The notes below the pieces were generated by a model. The model was given only the letters and a program-made list of their open reading frames with translations. It was not told where the DNA came from and searched no databases. The position numbers and the translations under genes were made by a program. Positions 35,076 to 43,905 of a stretch of DNA of 64,000 nt are shown here, piece by piece; position 1 is the first letter of the stretch, and every line of letters starts with the position of its first letter. Where the stretch lies: the NCBI RefSeq assembly GCF_963677565.1, contig NZ_OY781981.1, forward strand, positions 186,001 through 250,000. The letters are read 5' to 3'. This DNA comes from an uncultured Draconibacterium sp. GTDB taxonomy: Bacteria; Bacteroidota; Bacteroidia; Bacteroidales; Prolixibacteraceae.

Positions 35076-35097
35076 AGTTTTTTCAGTCAACAATTTG

Positions 35098-35134
35098 CAA
35101 ATTTACAATTTTTCGCGGGCAATGACAGAAAGTC
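35098..35134 (-). promoter_or_regulatory. Promoter and candidate operator of the sigma-54 activator operon
   Basis: On the minus strand TAAATTTG (35105 to 35098) matches the Bacteroidota -7 box. About 17 bases upstream is GACTTTCTGTCAT (35134 to 35122), a TGAC-N5-GTCA dyad identical over 13 bases to the site at 29353-29365. Its position over the -33 region would suit autoregulation (inference). Confidence 0.45.
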
Positions 35135-35237
35135 AGTCACAATTAAGCTTTTTTAGGAATTATTAGGTTCTAAAAAATCTTGCAGCCCCCCATTTAAGAT
35201 ATTTACGCAGAATATGAATATTGTTTTAAGGGATTAT

Positions 35238-35245
35238 TATCTTTG
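35238..35245 (+). promoter_or_regulatory. -7 box for kdsB
   Basis: TATCTTTG is an exact TAnnTTTG match 73 bases before kdsB. No good TTG lies at the usual distance, so the call is tentative. Confidence 0.4.
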
Positions 35246-35317
35246 CCTCCGGCTGTTATTTTTTCTGACATTTTGTTAGTTAAGAACAGACTACACGCGA
35301 TTTAAAACAACTGCATT

Positions 35318-36052
35318 ATGGATTTTATAGGAATAATACCGGCACGTTATCAATCTACCAGGTTTCCCGGGAAACCCCTGGCAAAAATTAAAGACAAACC
35401 CATGATTCAATGGGTATACGAAAATGCAGCAAAAGCATTGCCCTACGTTTGTGTAGCAACCGATGACAAGCGTATTTATGAGGCAGTAAAAGCATTTGGC
35501 GGTAATGTGGTAAAAACACTTTCAACACACCAAAGTGGTACTGATCGTTGTGCAGAGGCAGCAATGAAAATTGCAGAAAACCATCACTTTGATGTTGTGG
35601 TAAACATCCAGGGAGACGAACCATTTGTTAAGCCTGAACAAATAGAATTAATTAAATCGTGTTTTGAGGACAAAACTGAAATTGCAACACTGGTAAAAAA
35701 AATAGACTCGGAAGAAGAACTTTTTAATCCAAACCGCCCCAAAGTTGTTTTAGACAAAAACGACTTTGCCTTATATTTTAGTCGCTCTCCTATTCCATAC
35801 TTTCGTGGAGAAGAAAATAAAAACGGGGCTAAAAAGCAGGTATTCTGGGGGCACATTGGCATGTATGCTTTTAAAGCCGATATCCTTCAAAAAATCACAC
35901 AACTACCGCAAGGAAAACTGGAAGTTGCCGAATCGCTTGAACAATTACGCTGGCTTGAAAATGGGTATAAAATAAAAGTAGCCGAAACAACTTTCCAGAC
36001 CATTGGCATTGATACTCCTGAAGATTTAGAAGCGGCATTGCAACTGTTTTAA
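35318..36052 (+). CDS. kdsB: 3-deoxy-manno-octulosonate cytidylyltransferase
   Basis: 244 residues. IIPARYQSTRFPGKPLAKI is the CTP-binding signature of CMP-Kdo synthetase; VVNIQGDEPFVKPEQI carries the metal-binding Asp, and SRSPIPYFR and GHIGMYAF line the Kdo site. It activates Kdo for the lipopolysaccharide inner core. Stands alone, followed by two T9SS cargo genes. Confidence 0.96.
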   Translation: MDFIGIIPARYQSTRFPGKPLAKIKDKPMIQWVYENAAKALPYVCVATDDKRIYEAVKAFGGNVVKTLSTHQSGTDRCAEAAMKIAENHHFDVVVNIQGDEPFVKPEQIELIKSCFEDKTEIATLVKKIDSEEELFNPNRPKVVLDKNDFALYFSRSPIPYFRGEENKNGAKKQVFWGHIGMYAFKADILQKITQLPQGKLEVAESLEQLRWLENGYKIKVAETTFQTIGIDTPEDLEAALQLF

Positions 36053-36124
36053 TTTTTTCCTGTCGTTATAAACGGGCATGCTATTTGTTACACATGCTTC
36101 AGGAAACAATTAAACAGTATTGCC

Positions 36125-36472
36125 ATGAAATATATTATACTAATTCTATTCATTTTTATTGGTTTTCACTCATTTTCGCAGAATACAGATTTTAACCAAA
36201 TCAGTATTGAAGATGAAGCAAAGAAAGAAGTAAAAGTTTACCCGAATCCCTGCAAAAACAGTAAAGTAACTGTTGAATTCGCCTCAAAAGAGATTAGCGA
36301 AATTCGCCTCACCAGCCTTGTTGGTGAACAGGTACTGCTGATAAAGTACGATTTCCCGCTTCCAAAAATTCAGCTTCGGCTAAATGAAATACCAAATGGG
36401 ATCTATCTGTTGCAAATTACAACAACCGACAATAAACCAACGGTTAAAAAATTGATGATCTCAAAAAATTAA
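36125..36472 (+). CDS. Short secreted protein consisting almost only of a T9SS sorting domain
   Basis: 115 residues. A signal peptide (about 1-19, ends SFSQ) is followed by about 18 linker residues and then a type A T9SS C-terminal sorting domain: VKVYPNPCKNSKVTVEF, LTSLVGEQVLL, LNEIPNGIYLLQI and a final KKLMISKN. Such domains are normally at the end of a large cargo protein and are removed after crossing the outer membrane. Here almost no cargo precedes it. It could be a remnant, or a small surface protein in its own right. 73 bases after kdsB. Confidence 0.75.
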   Translation: MKYIILILFIFIGFHSFSQNTDFNQISIEDEAKKEVKVYPNPCKNSKVTVEFASKEISEIRLTSLVGEQVLLIKYDFPLPKIQLRLNEIPNGIYLLQITTTDNKPTVKKLMISKN

Positions 36473-36549
36473 TTTTTGAACAATTTTCTTTTTCCCCTGT
36501 ATTTTACAACGGTATTTAATACTTTCACCCGAAAATTAAATTATAAGTT

Positions 36550-38763
36550 GTGAAAATCTCTACATTCATTCTATTCTTTTTTATAAGCGTTGAAATATTT
36601 GCTCAAACAAGTATTAATGACGCAAGGCAACAGGCAGTTGGATCGACTGTTACTGTATCAGGAATTGTAACAAATGGCCCCGAACTTGGAGCCATTAGGT
36701 ATATCCAGGACAACACGGCAGGTATTGGAGTTTATGACTATTCTGCTTTAGACGACATTGTTCGCGGCGATTCAATAACAATAACCGGCGAATTAGACGA
36801 TTACTACAACTTACTCGAAATTAAGTCGTTTACAAATCTCACTGTACACCAATCAGGATTAGCGTTACCCGCTCCGAAAAAGATTAGTATTAGCGACTTA
36901 GGAGAAGATTATGAAGGCGAATTGGTTCAAATAGATAATATTGAATTTGTAGATGCTACAGGACTGTTTGGAGGAGGAAAAAACTACGCATTTACCGATG
37001 GCAGCGAAACCGGAGAACTCAGAATAAACTCGGGCAGCCCTCTTGTTGGGCAAGCTATACCAACCGGGAAATTTAATTTAGTCGCCATTTGCTCTCAGTA
37101 TTCTCGTGAATCTAACGATACCCGGTCAGGATATCAGCTTCTTCCTCGTGATGCCAATGATTTTATATCAGGTAAAAGCATAAATATTACGTCATCAATT
37201 GAGGTGATAAGCGTAACAAAAAACTCCATCACGCTATTCTGGTCAACCGATACAGGAGGCGCACCTTTTGTTCGTTACGGTAGCAGTAATAATTCTTCTG
37301 CTTTAACAAATTTAAAAGCTGGCGAATCAACTACTTCTGAAGGCGAAAACAATCACATGGTTGAAATAACGGACCTTCAACCATCTGAAATAATTTATGC
37401 CCAGGTGTATGTAACAAATGAAGCAGACACTGCTTTTTCATCTATCGGCGCCTATGTAACCCAATCCAACTCCTCGGGTGAAATCAATGTATTTTTTAAT
37501 ACTGATATTGATGAAACAAAAGCAACTGCAACTGTAGCAAATAATATCGGGGATAACATGGCCGACACTTTGGCCGCCTATATTAACAGGGCGAGCGAAT
37601 CGATCGATTTCTGCATTTACAATATTAATAATTCAACAATATCAGATGCATTAAATGCTGCTTACGATCGTAGTGTAACAATTCGTTTTATCACCTGCGA
37701 ATCAACAGCTCACGCCAGCGTTGCCGATTTAAATTCCAATATCCCTGTTCTTGAACGGCCTGAATTAGCTGAAGGTGGAATTATGCATAACAAATTTGCC
37801 ATCTTCGATGCCAACTCAACAAACGCCAATTCGGCATGGGTGTGGTCGGGATCGACTAACATAACTCAAGCTCAGCTTACGTTTGACAGCAACAATATGA
37901 TTTTTATTCAAGACCAGTCGCTGGCAAAAGTTTACGAGGTAGAATTTGAAGAAATGTGGGGCAGCAACAGCGCCCAGCCAAATGCCGGAAATGCAAAATT
38001 TGGCGATGATAAAACAAATAATACCCCTCATCAAATTCAAGTTGGAGATGTACTTATTGCGTGTTATTTCAGCCCCTCAGACAATACAAACCAGCAATTA
38101 ATAAACTCGATTAACACAGCCGACTTTGACTTGGACATTGAAACAATGTTGATCACCCGATCGGATTTGGGCAACGCCATAGTTTCAGCTTTCGATCGCG
38201 GCGTGGAGGTAAGTGTTTTAATGAACGAAGAAAGTGAATACACACCGTCATTTATAAGAAACACTCTGCCACAAGGCAAATTTATTATCGACGATTTGGC
38301 AGCAGGAATGATGCACCACAAAATTGCAGTAATAGATCCCAATCATCCGGAATCAGATCCGCAGGTTATTACAGGGAGTCACAACTGGAGTAACTCGGCC
38401 AACGACCGAAACGATGAAAACACACTAATCATTCACGATGCCGATATTGCCAATCAATACTACCAACAATTTGCCTATCGATTCGTGCAAAACGATGGCA
38501 CGTTGGTTTTAGCAGCTCAAATTATTCAGTCAACTTCAGTTAATGTATTTCCAAATCCCACTGAAGGAAGATTAATGATTAATGCTGACAGAACCATTGC
38601 AAAAATTACCATTTATAACAGCACCGGAGCAAAAATAGATGAACTTCTGCCCAACGAAAACGCGGCAGAATTTAATCTGTCATCTTATTCAACCGGGCTA
38701 TTTCTGCTGAAGGTAGAATTAAATAATGGTGATTATAACACGTATAAAATTCTGAAGAAATAA
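36550..38763 (+). CDS. Secreted phospholipase-D-like protein with T9SS sorting domain
   Basis: 737 residues with a GTG start at 36550 directly before a signal peptide (ends EIFAQ). Residues about 20-205 are an OB-fold module (VTVSGIVTNGPELGAIRYIQ, ITITGELDDYYNL) as found before secreted nucleases; about 210-305 a fibronectin-III-like domain; then two PLD half-sites: H413-x-K415 (HNKFAIFD, with GSTN later) and H589-x-K591 (HHKIAVID, then GSHNWSNSANDRNDEN). The end is a type A T9SS domain (VNVFPNPTEGRLMIN ... YKILKK). Both HKD motifs are complete, so a secreted nuclease or phospholipase is likely. Confidence 0.88.
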   Translation: MKISTFILFFFISVEIFAQTSINDARQQAVGSTVTVSGIVTNGPELGAIRYIQDNTAGIGVYDYSALDDIVRGDSITITGELDDYYNLLEIKSFTNLTVHQSGLALPAPKKISISDLGEDYEGELVQIDNIEFVDATGLFGGGKNYAFTDGSETGELRINSGSPLVGQAIPTGKFNLVAICSQYSRESNDTRSGYQLLPRDANDFISGKSINITSSIEVISVTKNSITLFWSTDTGGAPFVRYGSSNNSSALTNLKAGESTTSEGENNHMVEITDLQPSEIIYAQVYVTNEADTAFSSIGAYVTQSNSSGEINVFFNTDIDETKATATVANNIGDNMADTLAAYINRASESIDFCIYNINNSTISDALNAAYDRSVTIRFITCESTAHASVADLNSNIPVLERPELAEGGIMHNKFAIFDANSTNANSAWVWSGSTNITQAQLTFDSNNMIFIQDQSLAKVYEVEFEEMWGSNSAQPNAGNAKFGDDKTNNTPHQIQVGDVLIACYFSPSDNTNQQLINSINTADFDLDIETMLITRSDLGNAIVSAFDRGVEVSVLMNEESEYTPSFIRNTLPQGKFIIDDLAAGMMHHKIAVIDPNHPESDPQVITGSHNWSNSANDRNDENTLIIHDADIANQYYQQFAYRFVQNDGTLVLAAQIIQSTSVNVFPNPTEGRLMINADRTIAKITIYNSTGAKIDELLPNENAAEFNLSSYSTGLFLLKVELNNGDYNTYKILKK

Positions 38764-38765
38764 TA

Positions 38766-38798
38766 GAAAATGGCTTTCGGAAACGGAAGCCATTTTTT
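38766..38798. terminator. Terminator between the PLD-like gene and deoC
   Basis: AAAATGGCTTTC and GAAGCCATTTT form a long stem followed by more T on the plus strand, and A on the left side, so it works for both convergent genes. Confidence 0.85.
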
Positions 38799-39513
38799 AT
38801 TTATTCCCAAATCTTTTTTTCGCTTCCTCAAGAATAGAAATTGTGGATGTAGCTCCACAACGCGTGCAACCAACTTCTCGAACCGCCAATAAACCATCGA
38901 GCGTGCGCACACCGCCGGCTGCTTTTATCTTTACTTTTGGGCCACTGCTCTCGCGCATCAGTTTTAAGTTTTCTATGGTTGCTCCCATGTACGAGTAACG
39001 ACCATCTGCACCTTTAACAAAACCAAACCCCGAAGATGTTTTCACATAGTCGGCACCAACTTCAGTACAAATCTCACAAAGTTTTAAAATATCAGCTCGG
39101 TTTATCACATAGTCGGTTTCAAAAATCACCTTAACAACAGCACCGTTTTTATGACAAATCTGTGTAACCGAATCAATTTCATCTTGAATATAATCCCAAT
39201 CACCCTGCAAAGCTTTGCCAATATTAATAACCATATCAATTTCAACAGCGCCATCATTACAGGCTGTTTGTGCCTCAAAAACTTTTACTCCAATTGCAGA
39301 ATTACCCGCCGGAAATCCAATAACACAACCAATAAGCACATCGGTATTTTTCAATAACTGTGATGCACGTTTAACCGCATAAGGTTTAACACAAACGGAT
39401 GCCACATTGTATTTTGCAGCAACAGCACATTCTCGTTCTAAATCATAATCAGTCATAGTGGGATGAAGGATCGAATGATCAATCATTTTGGCAAGTTCTT
39501 GAACTGTAGTCAT
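38797..39513 (-). CDS. deoC: Deoxyribose-phosphate aldolase
   Basis: 238 residues. TIM-barrel class I aldolase: IDHSILHPTMTDYDLE start, VIGFPAGNSAIGVKVFEA, DMVINIGKAL, the Schiff-base Lys in DYVKTSSGFG, and IKAAGGVRTLDGLLA with the second Lys. It splits deoxyribose 5-phosphate into acetaldehyde and glyceraldehyde 3-phosphate during deoxynucleoside breakdown. Monocistronic here. Confidence 0.95.
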   Translation of the reverse strand: MTTVQELAKMIDHSILHPTMTDYDLERECAVAAKYNVASVCVKPYAVKRASQLLKNTDVLIGCVIGFPAGNSAIGVKVFEAQTACNDGAVEIDMVINIGKALQGDWDYIQDEIDSVTQICHKNGAVVKVIFETDYVINRADILKLCEICTEVGADYVKTSSGFGFVKGADGRYSYMGATIENLKLMRESSGPKVKIKAAGGVRTLDGLLAVREVGCTRCGATSTISILEEAKKRFGNK

Positions 39514-39625
39514 TTTAATTGGTTTTAGTTATGTAACAAATTTAAGAATTAAACTCGTTATTGAGAAGTGAACCTTTTATGCAAATATTAAGTATTAAAA
39601 TAAATAGATCAAAAAATGAATTACC

Positions 39626-40633
39626 ATGACTAACAGAAGATCATTCTTAAAATCGCTTGCAGGTGTTACTGCCGGACTGAGTTTGCCATCAGGAGCATTT
39701 GCATCTGGCCAGGAAACACGTGATAGATTAGGCGAAGTTTTACCAAAACGAAAACTGGGACAAACCGGAGAATACGTCACCATGCTTGGCACAGGCGGCT
39801 ACCATGTGGGCTGGACAACAGAACGCGATGCCCAGGAAGTTATTGAAGCATCGTTGGAAGGCGGAGTACGTTTTTTTGACACTGCTGAAAGTTATACTTC
39901 GGGAGTAAGTGAAGAACGTTATGGAAAGTACCTCACCCCGAAATACCGCGACCTGATTTTTCTAATGACAAAATCGACCGGTCAAAACGCAAAAACAGTA
40001 CAAGAACATTTGGAAGGTTCACTTCGGCGACTAAAAGTTGACCAAATCGATTTGTATCAAATTCATGCTATTGATTCGCCGGAAGATGTTGACGGAAGAA
40101 TTGAAGCCGGAGTAATCGATTATTTACTAAAAGCAAAACAGCAGGGAAAAATTAAATACCTGGGATTTACGGGCCATCAGAATCCTTATGCACACACACG
40201 AATGCTCGAACAAACGAACAACACTACTATTTTCGATGCGCTCCAAATGCCGGTAAATGTTCTTGACCAGACTTATTACAGTTTTGCCGAAAACGTATTT
40301 CCAAAAGCACTGGAAAAAAATATTGGAGTTTTGGCAATGAAATCATTGGCAGCAGGTCGGTTCTTTGCGAACAAGGAACGATTTAACTGGTCGACAGACG
40401 ACCCTGTTATTCCAGACAAAATGAGCATAAAAGAAGCCATGTATTTTGTGTGGTCCCTCCCTGTAGCTACTCTAATTTCAGGAAATGAAAACGCCACATT
40501 TATGCGTGAAAAGATCGCATTGGCTCGCTCATTTTCAAAATTTTCAGAAGAAGAAAGAATAGCCCTGGTTGATAAAGTAAAAAGCATTGCTTTAACGGGC
40601 AAAGTAGAATATTACAAACAAAAAGAATCATAA
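39626..40633 (+). CDS. Tat-exported aldo/keto reductase
   Basis: 335 residues. A twin-arginine signal (NRRSFLKSLAGVTAGLSLP) predicts export in folded form. The mature enzyme is an aldo/keto reductase barrel: KLGQTGEYVTMLGTGGYHVG, catalytic Asp and Tyr in FFDTAESY, Lys in LMTKST and His in YQIHAID, and a C-terminal part with NADPH-site resemblance. Export of a nicotinamide-dependent barrel is known for several Bacteroidota AKR-like proteins. Substrate unknown. Followed by a strong hairpin. Confidence 0.88.
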   Translation: MTNRRSFLKSLAGVTAGLSLPSGAFASGQETRDRLGEVLPKRKLGQTGEYVTMLGTGGYHVGWTTERDAQEVIEASLEGGVRFFDTAESYTSGVSEERYGKYLTPKYRDLIFLMTKSTGQNAKTVQEHLEGSLRRLKVDQIDLYQIHAIDSPEDVDGRIEAGVIDYLLKAKQQGKIKYLGFTGHQNPYAHTRMLEQTNNTTIFDALQMPVNVLDQTYYSFAENVFPKALEKNIGVLAMKSLAAGRFFANKERFNWSTDDPVIPDKMSIKEAMYFVWSLPVATLISGNENATFMREKIALARSFSKFSEEERIALVDKVKSIALTGKVEYYKQKES

Positions 40634-40638
40634 AAGAA

Positions 40639-40664
40639 AATCCCGGTGCCTCTGCACCGGGATT
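40639..40664 (+). terminator. Hairpin after the aldo/keto reductase gene
   Basis: AATCCCGGTGC and GCACCGGGATT form a perfect 11-pair stem with loop CTCT. There is no long T run, so termination may be partial. Confidence 0.65.
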
Positions 40665-40778
40665 CAAACTAAACCTAACTAAACCAAACTTATGAAAAAA
40701 CAGCAAATTGCTGTGAAGTATTTTGTTTCTAACCTGTTTCCTGAAAAACGATAAAACGTTTTCAGTTTAATTGTTTTC

Positions 40779-41279
40779 ATGACGACAAATAAAATACAAA
40801 TACTGTGCCAAAAGTTAATTTCTGGAGGACAAACCGGAGTTGACCGTGCTGTTTTAGATGCTTGTCTGAAATATTCCTTCCCATGTGGCGGCTGGTGCCC
40901 CAAAGGACGAAAAGCAGAAGACGGTAAAATCCCGGGGTCATATCCATTGCAGGAAATGAAAGAAGTGGAATACGAAGTCAGAACCAGAAAAAATGTCATC
41001 GAATCTGATGGTACACTCATTCTGGCCCCTGAAAAATTACAGGGTGGAACATTACTCACAAAGCACTTCTCGCTCGAGGTAAATAAACCCTATAGAATTA
41101 TCCGCCCCGAAACCAATCCCTCCAAATTATTATCATGGATAGCAATAAACAACATTAGGATTCTTAATATTGCCGGGCCACGCCAAAGTGAATGGCCGCA
41201 AGCCTATTCTGCAGCCTACCGTTTTACAACCGAACTTATTGTAAAAATTAAATTTTCAGCTTCGGATATACAGTCCTAA
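40779..41279 (+). CDS. SLOG-fold protein (cpYpsA-related, 'putative molybdenum carrier')
   Basis: 166 residues. The N-terminal ISGGQTGVDRAVLDACL and the segments GGWCPKGRKAEDG, NVIESDGTLIL, GGTLLTKHF and LNIAGPRQSEWPQ are typical of the YpsA-related SLOG family, often annotated as a molybdenum-carrier-like Rossmann protein. SLOG proteins bind nucleotides; some take part in nucleotide signalling or phage defence. No molybdenum genes or defence genes are adjacent, so the true ligand is unknown. Confidence 0.8.
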   Translation: MTTNKIQILCQKLISGGQTGVDRAVLDACLKYSFPCGGWCPKGRKAEDGKIPGSYPLQEMKEVEYEVRTRKNVIESDGTLILAPEKLQGGTLLTKHFSLEVNKPYRIIRPETNPSKLLSWIAINNIRILNIAGPRQSEWPQAYSAAYRFTTELIVKIKFSASDIQS

Positions 41280-41298
41280 CTTTATTTCAAAAAATAAA

Positions 41299-41306
41299 TA
41301 TCTTTG
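41299..41306 (+). promoter_or_regulatory. -7 box for lepA
   Basis: TATCTTTG exactly matches TAnnTTTG, 50 bases before lepA; no clear TTG at -33. Confidence 0.45.
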
Positions 41307-41356
41307 CGCAAAATTAAAGGGAACCATTTAATTGAATGGTTGTTAACAGGTAGTAA

Positions 41357-43144
41357 ATGGAGAATATTAGGAACTTTTGCATTATTGCACACATCGATCA
41401 CGGAAAAAGTACATTGGCCGACCGGCTTTTGGAATTTACCAAAACGGTAAACGAACGTCAAATGCACGCCCAGGTACTCGACAGTATGGATTTGGAGCAG
41501 GAACGTGGTATTACAATTAAAAGCCACGCCATTCAGATGGATTACGTGCATGAAGATAAAGCCTACAAGCTAAACCTGATTGACACACCAGGACACGTGG
41601 ATTTCTCATACGAAGTTTCAAGATCTATTGCTGCCTGCGAAGGAGCATTGTTAATTATTGATGCCACACAAGGCATTCAGGCTCAAACCATTTCAAACCT
41701 ATACCTGGCCATTGAGCACGATTTGGAGATCATTCCTGTATTAAATAAAATGGACCTCCCGAACGCCATGCCCGAAGTTGTTGAAGATCAAATCATCGAC
41801 CTTATTGGCTGTGATCGTGAAGACATCATCCGTGCAAGTGGTAAAACCGGCGAAGGAGTACCCGAGATACTTGACCATATTATTAATAAAATACCACATC
41901 CTCAAGGCGATCCAAAAGCACCGTTACAAGCACTTATTTTCGATTCGGTTTTTAATTCGTTTCGAGGGATTATTGCTTATTTCAAAATTCAAAACGGGCA
42001 GATCAGAAAAAAAGACCTGGTTAAATTTGTGGCTACCGGCAAACAATATGATGCTGACGAAGTAGGTGTTCTAAAACTTAGCTTGCATCCGCGTGATGTT
42101 TTAGGCCCCGGAGATGTAGGCTACATTATTTCGGGTATTAAAACAGCCAAAGAGGTAAAAGTTGGTGATACCATTACACACGTTGAAAACCCTTGCGACA
42201 AAGCCATTGAAGGTTTTGAGGAAGTAAAACCAATGGTTTTTGCCGGTGTATACCCAATTGACGCCGATGATTATGAAGACCTGCGTGCAGCAATGGACAA
42301 ACTGCAGTTAAACGACGCATCTCTAACATTTGAGCCGGAGTCTTCGGCAGCACTGGGATTCGGATTCCGATGCGGTTTCCTTGGATTATTACACATGGAA
42401 ATCATTCAGGAACGCCTGGAGCGTGAGTTTGACATGAATGTTATTACTACGGTACCAAACGTTTCGTACCTGGCTCATTTAACCGATGGCAGTTCAATAA
42501 CGGTATACAACCCATCAGGAATGCCGGCTTCAACTACTGTTGACGAAATTGAAGAACCATATATTCGTGCCAATATTATTACAGCTTCCGACTTTATCGG
42601 GCCGGTAATGACTTTATGCCTTGATAAACGAGGAGAACTGATTAGCCAAAACTACCTGACAGCAGAACGTGCAGAACTCGTTTTCAACCTTCCTTTGGGA
42701 GAAATTGTATTCGATTTTTACGATAAATTAAAAAGTATTTCAAAAGGATATGCCTCGTTCGACTACCACATGAGCGGTTACAAACCCGCTAAACTGGTTC
42801 GTTTAGATATTTTATTAAACGGCGAAATGGTTGATGCTTTATCAACATTAATTCATTTTGATAATGCTTATCCTTTTGGAAGAAGAATGTGCGAGAAGCT
42901 AAAAGAACTAATTCCAAGACAACAATTCGACATTGCCATTCAGGCAGCAATCGGAGCAAAAATTATTGCCCGCGAAACAGTGAAAGCTGTGCGTAAAGAT
43001 GTAACCGCAAAATGTTACGGAGGAGACATTACACGTAAGCGAAAACTGCTGGAGAAACAGAAAAAAGGTAAAAAGCGAATGAAACAGGTAGGAAATGTTG
43101 AAGTTCCGCAAAAAGCTTTCCTCGCAGTATTAAAACTCGATTAG
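41357..43144 (+). CDS. lepA: Elongation factor 4 (LepA)
   Basis: 595 residues. G domain motifs: AHIDHGKST (P loop), [13 protein letters not shown] (switch I), DTPGHVDF (G3) and NKMDLPNA (G4). The C-terminal region with [19 protein letters not shown] and the [21 protein letters not shown] basic stretch is specific to LepA rather than EF-G. It acts on stalled or newly assembling ribosomes in the cytoplasm. Ends at a very strong bidirectional terminator. Confidence 0.97.
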   Translation: MENIRNFCIIAHIDHGKSTLADRLLEFTKTVNERQMHAQVLDSMDLEQERGITIKSHAIQMDYVHEDKAYKLNLIDTPGHVDFSYEVSRSIAACEGALLIIDATQGIQAQTISNLYLAIEHDLEIIPVLNKMDLPNAMPEVVEDQIIDLIGCDREDIIRASGKTGEGVPEILDHIINKIPHPQGDPKAPLQALIFDSVFNSFRGIIAYFKIQNGQIRKKDLVKFVATGKQYDADEVGVLKLSLHPRDVLGPGDVGYIISGIKTAKEVKVGDTITHVENPCDKAIEGFEEVKPMVFAGVYPIDADDYEDLRAAMDKLQLNDASLTFEPESSAALGFGFRCGFLGLLHMEIIQERLEREFDMNVITTVPNVSYLAHLTDGSSITVYNPSGMPASTTVDEIEEPYIRANIITASDFIGPVMTLCLDKRGELISQNYLTAERAELVFNLPLGEIVFDFYDKLKSISKGYASFDYHMSGYKPAKLVRLDILLNGEMVDALSTLIHFDNAYPFGRRMCEKLKELIPRQQFDIAIQAAIGAKIIARETVKAVRKDVTAKCYGGDITRKRKLLEKQKKGKKRMKQVGNVEVPQKAFLAVLKLD

Positions 43145-43164
43145 AAAAAATTCAAAATCATAAA

Positions 43165-43192
43165 AAAGCCTGATAATTAGTTATCAGGCTTT
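43165..43192. terminator. Bidirectional terminator, lepA / response regulator
   Basis: AAAGCCTGATAA and TTATCAGGCTTT form a perfect 12-pair stem with loop TTAG, with A before and T after. Confidence 0.9.
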
Positions 43193-43213
43193 TCTTTTGT
43201 TATATCCTTTGTA

Positions 43214-43903
43214 TCAAACAATCAGTTTATATCCTTTGCCGTGTACGTTGATGATTTCAACAGTAGGCTCATCTTTTAAATGCTTACGTAGCTTGGTAAT
43301 GTAAACATCCATACTACGTGCATTAAAATAGTTATCATCTATCCAAATTGATTTAAGCGCATAATTACGCTCCAAAACTTTGTTGGCATTCTGACAAAGC
43401 AACTTCAGCAAATCAGATTCTTTTGTAGTTAGTTTTACAGTATTGTCTCCTTCGCTTAGGGTTTGTTTTCGGGTATCGAATGTAAATTTACCCAGCGTAA
43501 AAACCTGCTGTGCACTGGCCTGACCTTCTTGCGATGTACGACGTAAAATGGCCTCAATGCGCATAATCAGCTCTTCCATACTAAAAGGCTTGGTAATATA
43601 ATCATCGGCCCCCAGTTTAAAACCTTCGAGCACATCGTCTTTCATATTTTTAGCAGTCAGGAAAAGAATTGGAATATCAGCATTAATAATACGAATGTCT
43701 TTGGCCAGCGTAAATCCATCTTTTTTCGGCATCATCACATCTAATATGCAGATGTCGAAATGCTCTTTCATAAATCCTTTATAAGCTGCTTCTCCATCAG
43801 GGTAAAGCTCTGCATCATATCCTTTTGCAACCAAATATTCTTTTAATAATAGCCCTAAGTTCTCATCGTCTTCTGCTAGTAATAATTTTGTTTTTTGTTC
43901 CAT
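43214..43903 (-). CDS. OmpR-family response regulator (RprY-like)
   Basis: 229 residues. Receiver domain 1-120 with phospho-acceptor Asp in FDICILDVMMPKKDG, followed by Lys in TKPFSMEELIMR, and a C-terminal winged-helix domain (about 130-229, LTTKESDLLKLLCQNANKVL, GKGYKLIV). The end and neighbour make it equivalent to the RprY regulator of Bacteroides. Its kinase gene lies 2 bases upstream on the same strand. Target genes not visible here. Confidence 0.92.
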   Translation of the reverse strand: MEQKTKLLLAEDDENLGLLLKEYLVAKGYDAELYPDGEAAYKGFMKEHFDICILDVMMPKKDGFTLAKDIRIINADIPILFLTAKNMKDDVLEGFKLGADDYITKPFSMEELIMRIEAILRRTSQEGQASAQQVFTLGKFTFDTRKQTLSEGDNTVKLTTKESDLLKLLCQNANKVLERNYALKSIWIDDNYFNARSMDVYITKLRKHLKDEPTVEIINVHGKGYKLIV

Positions 43904-43905
43904 GG

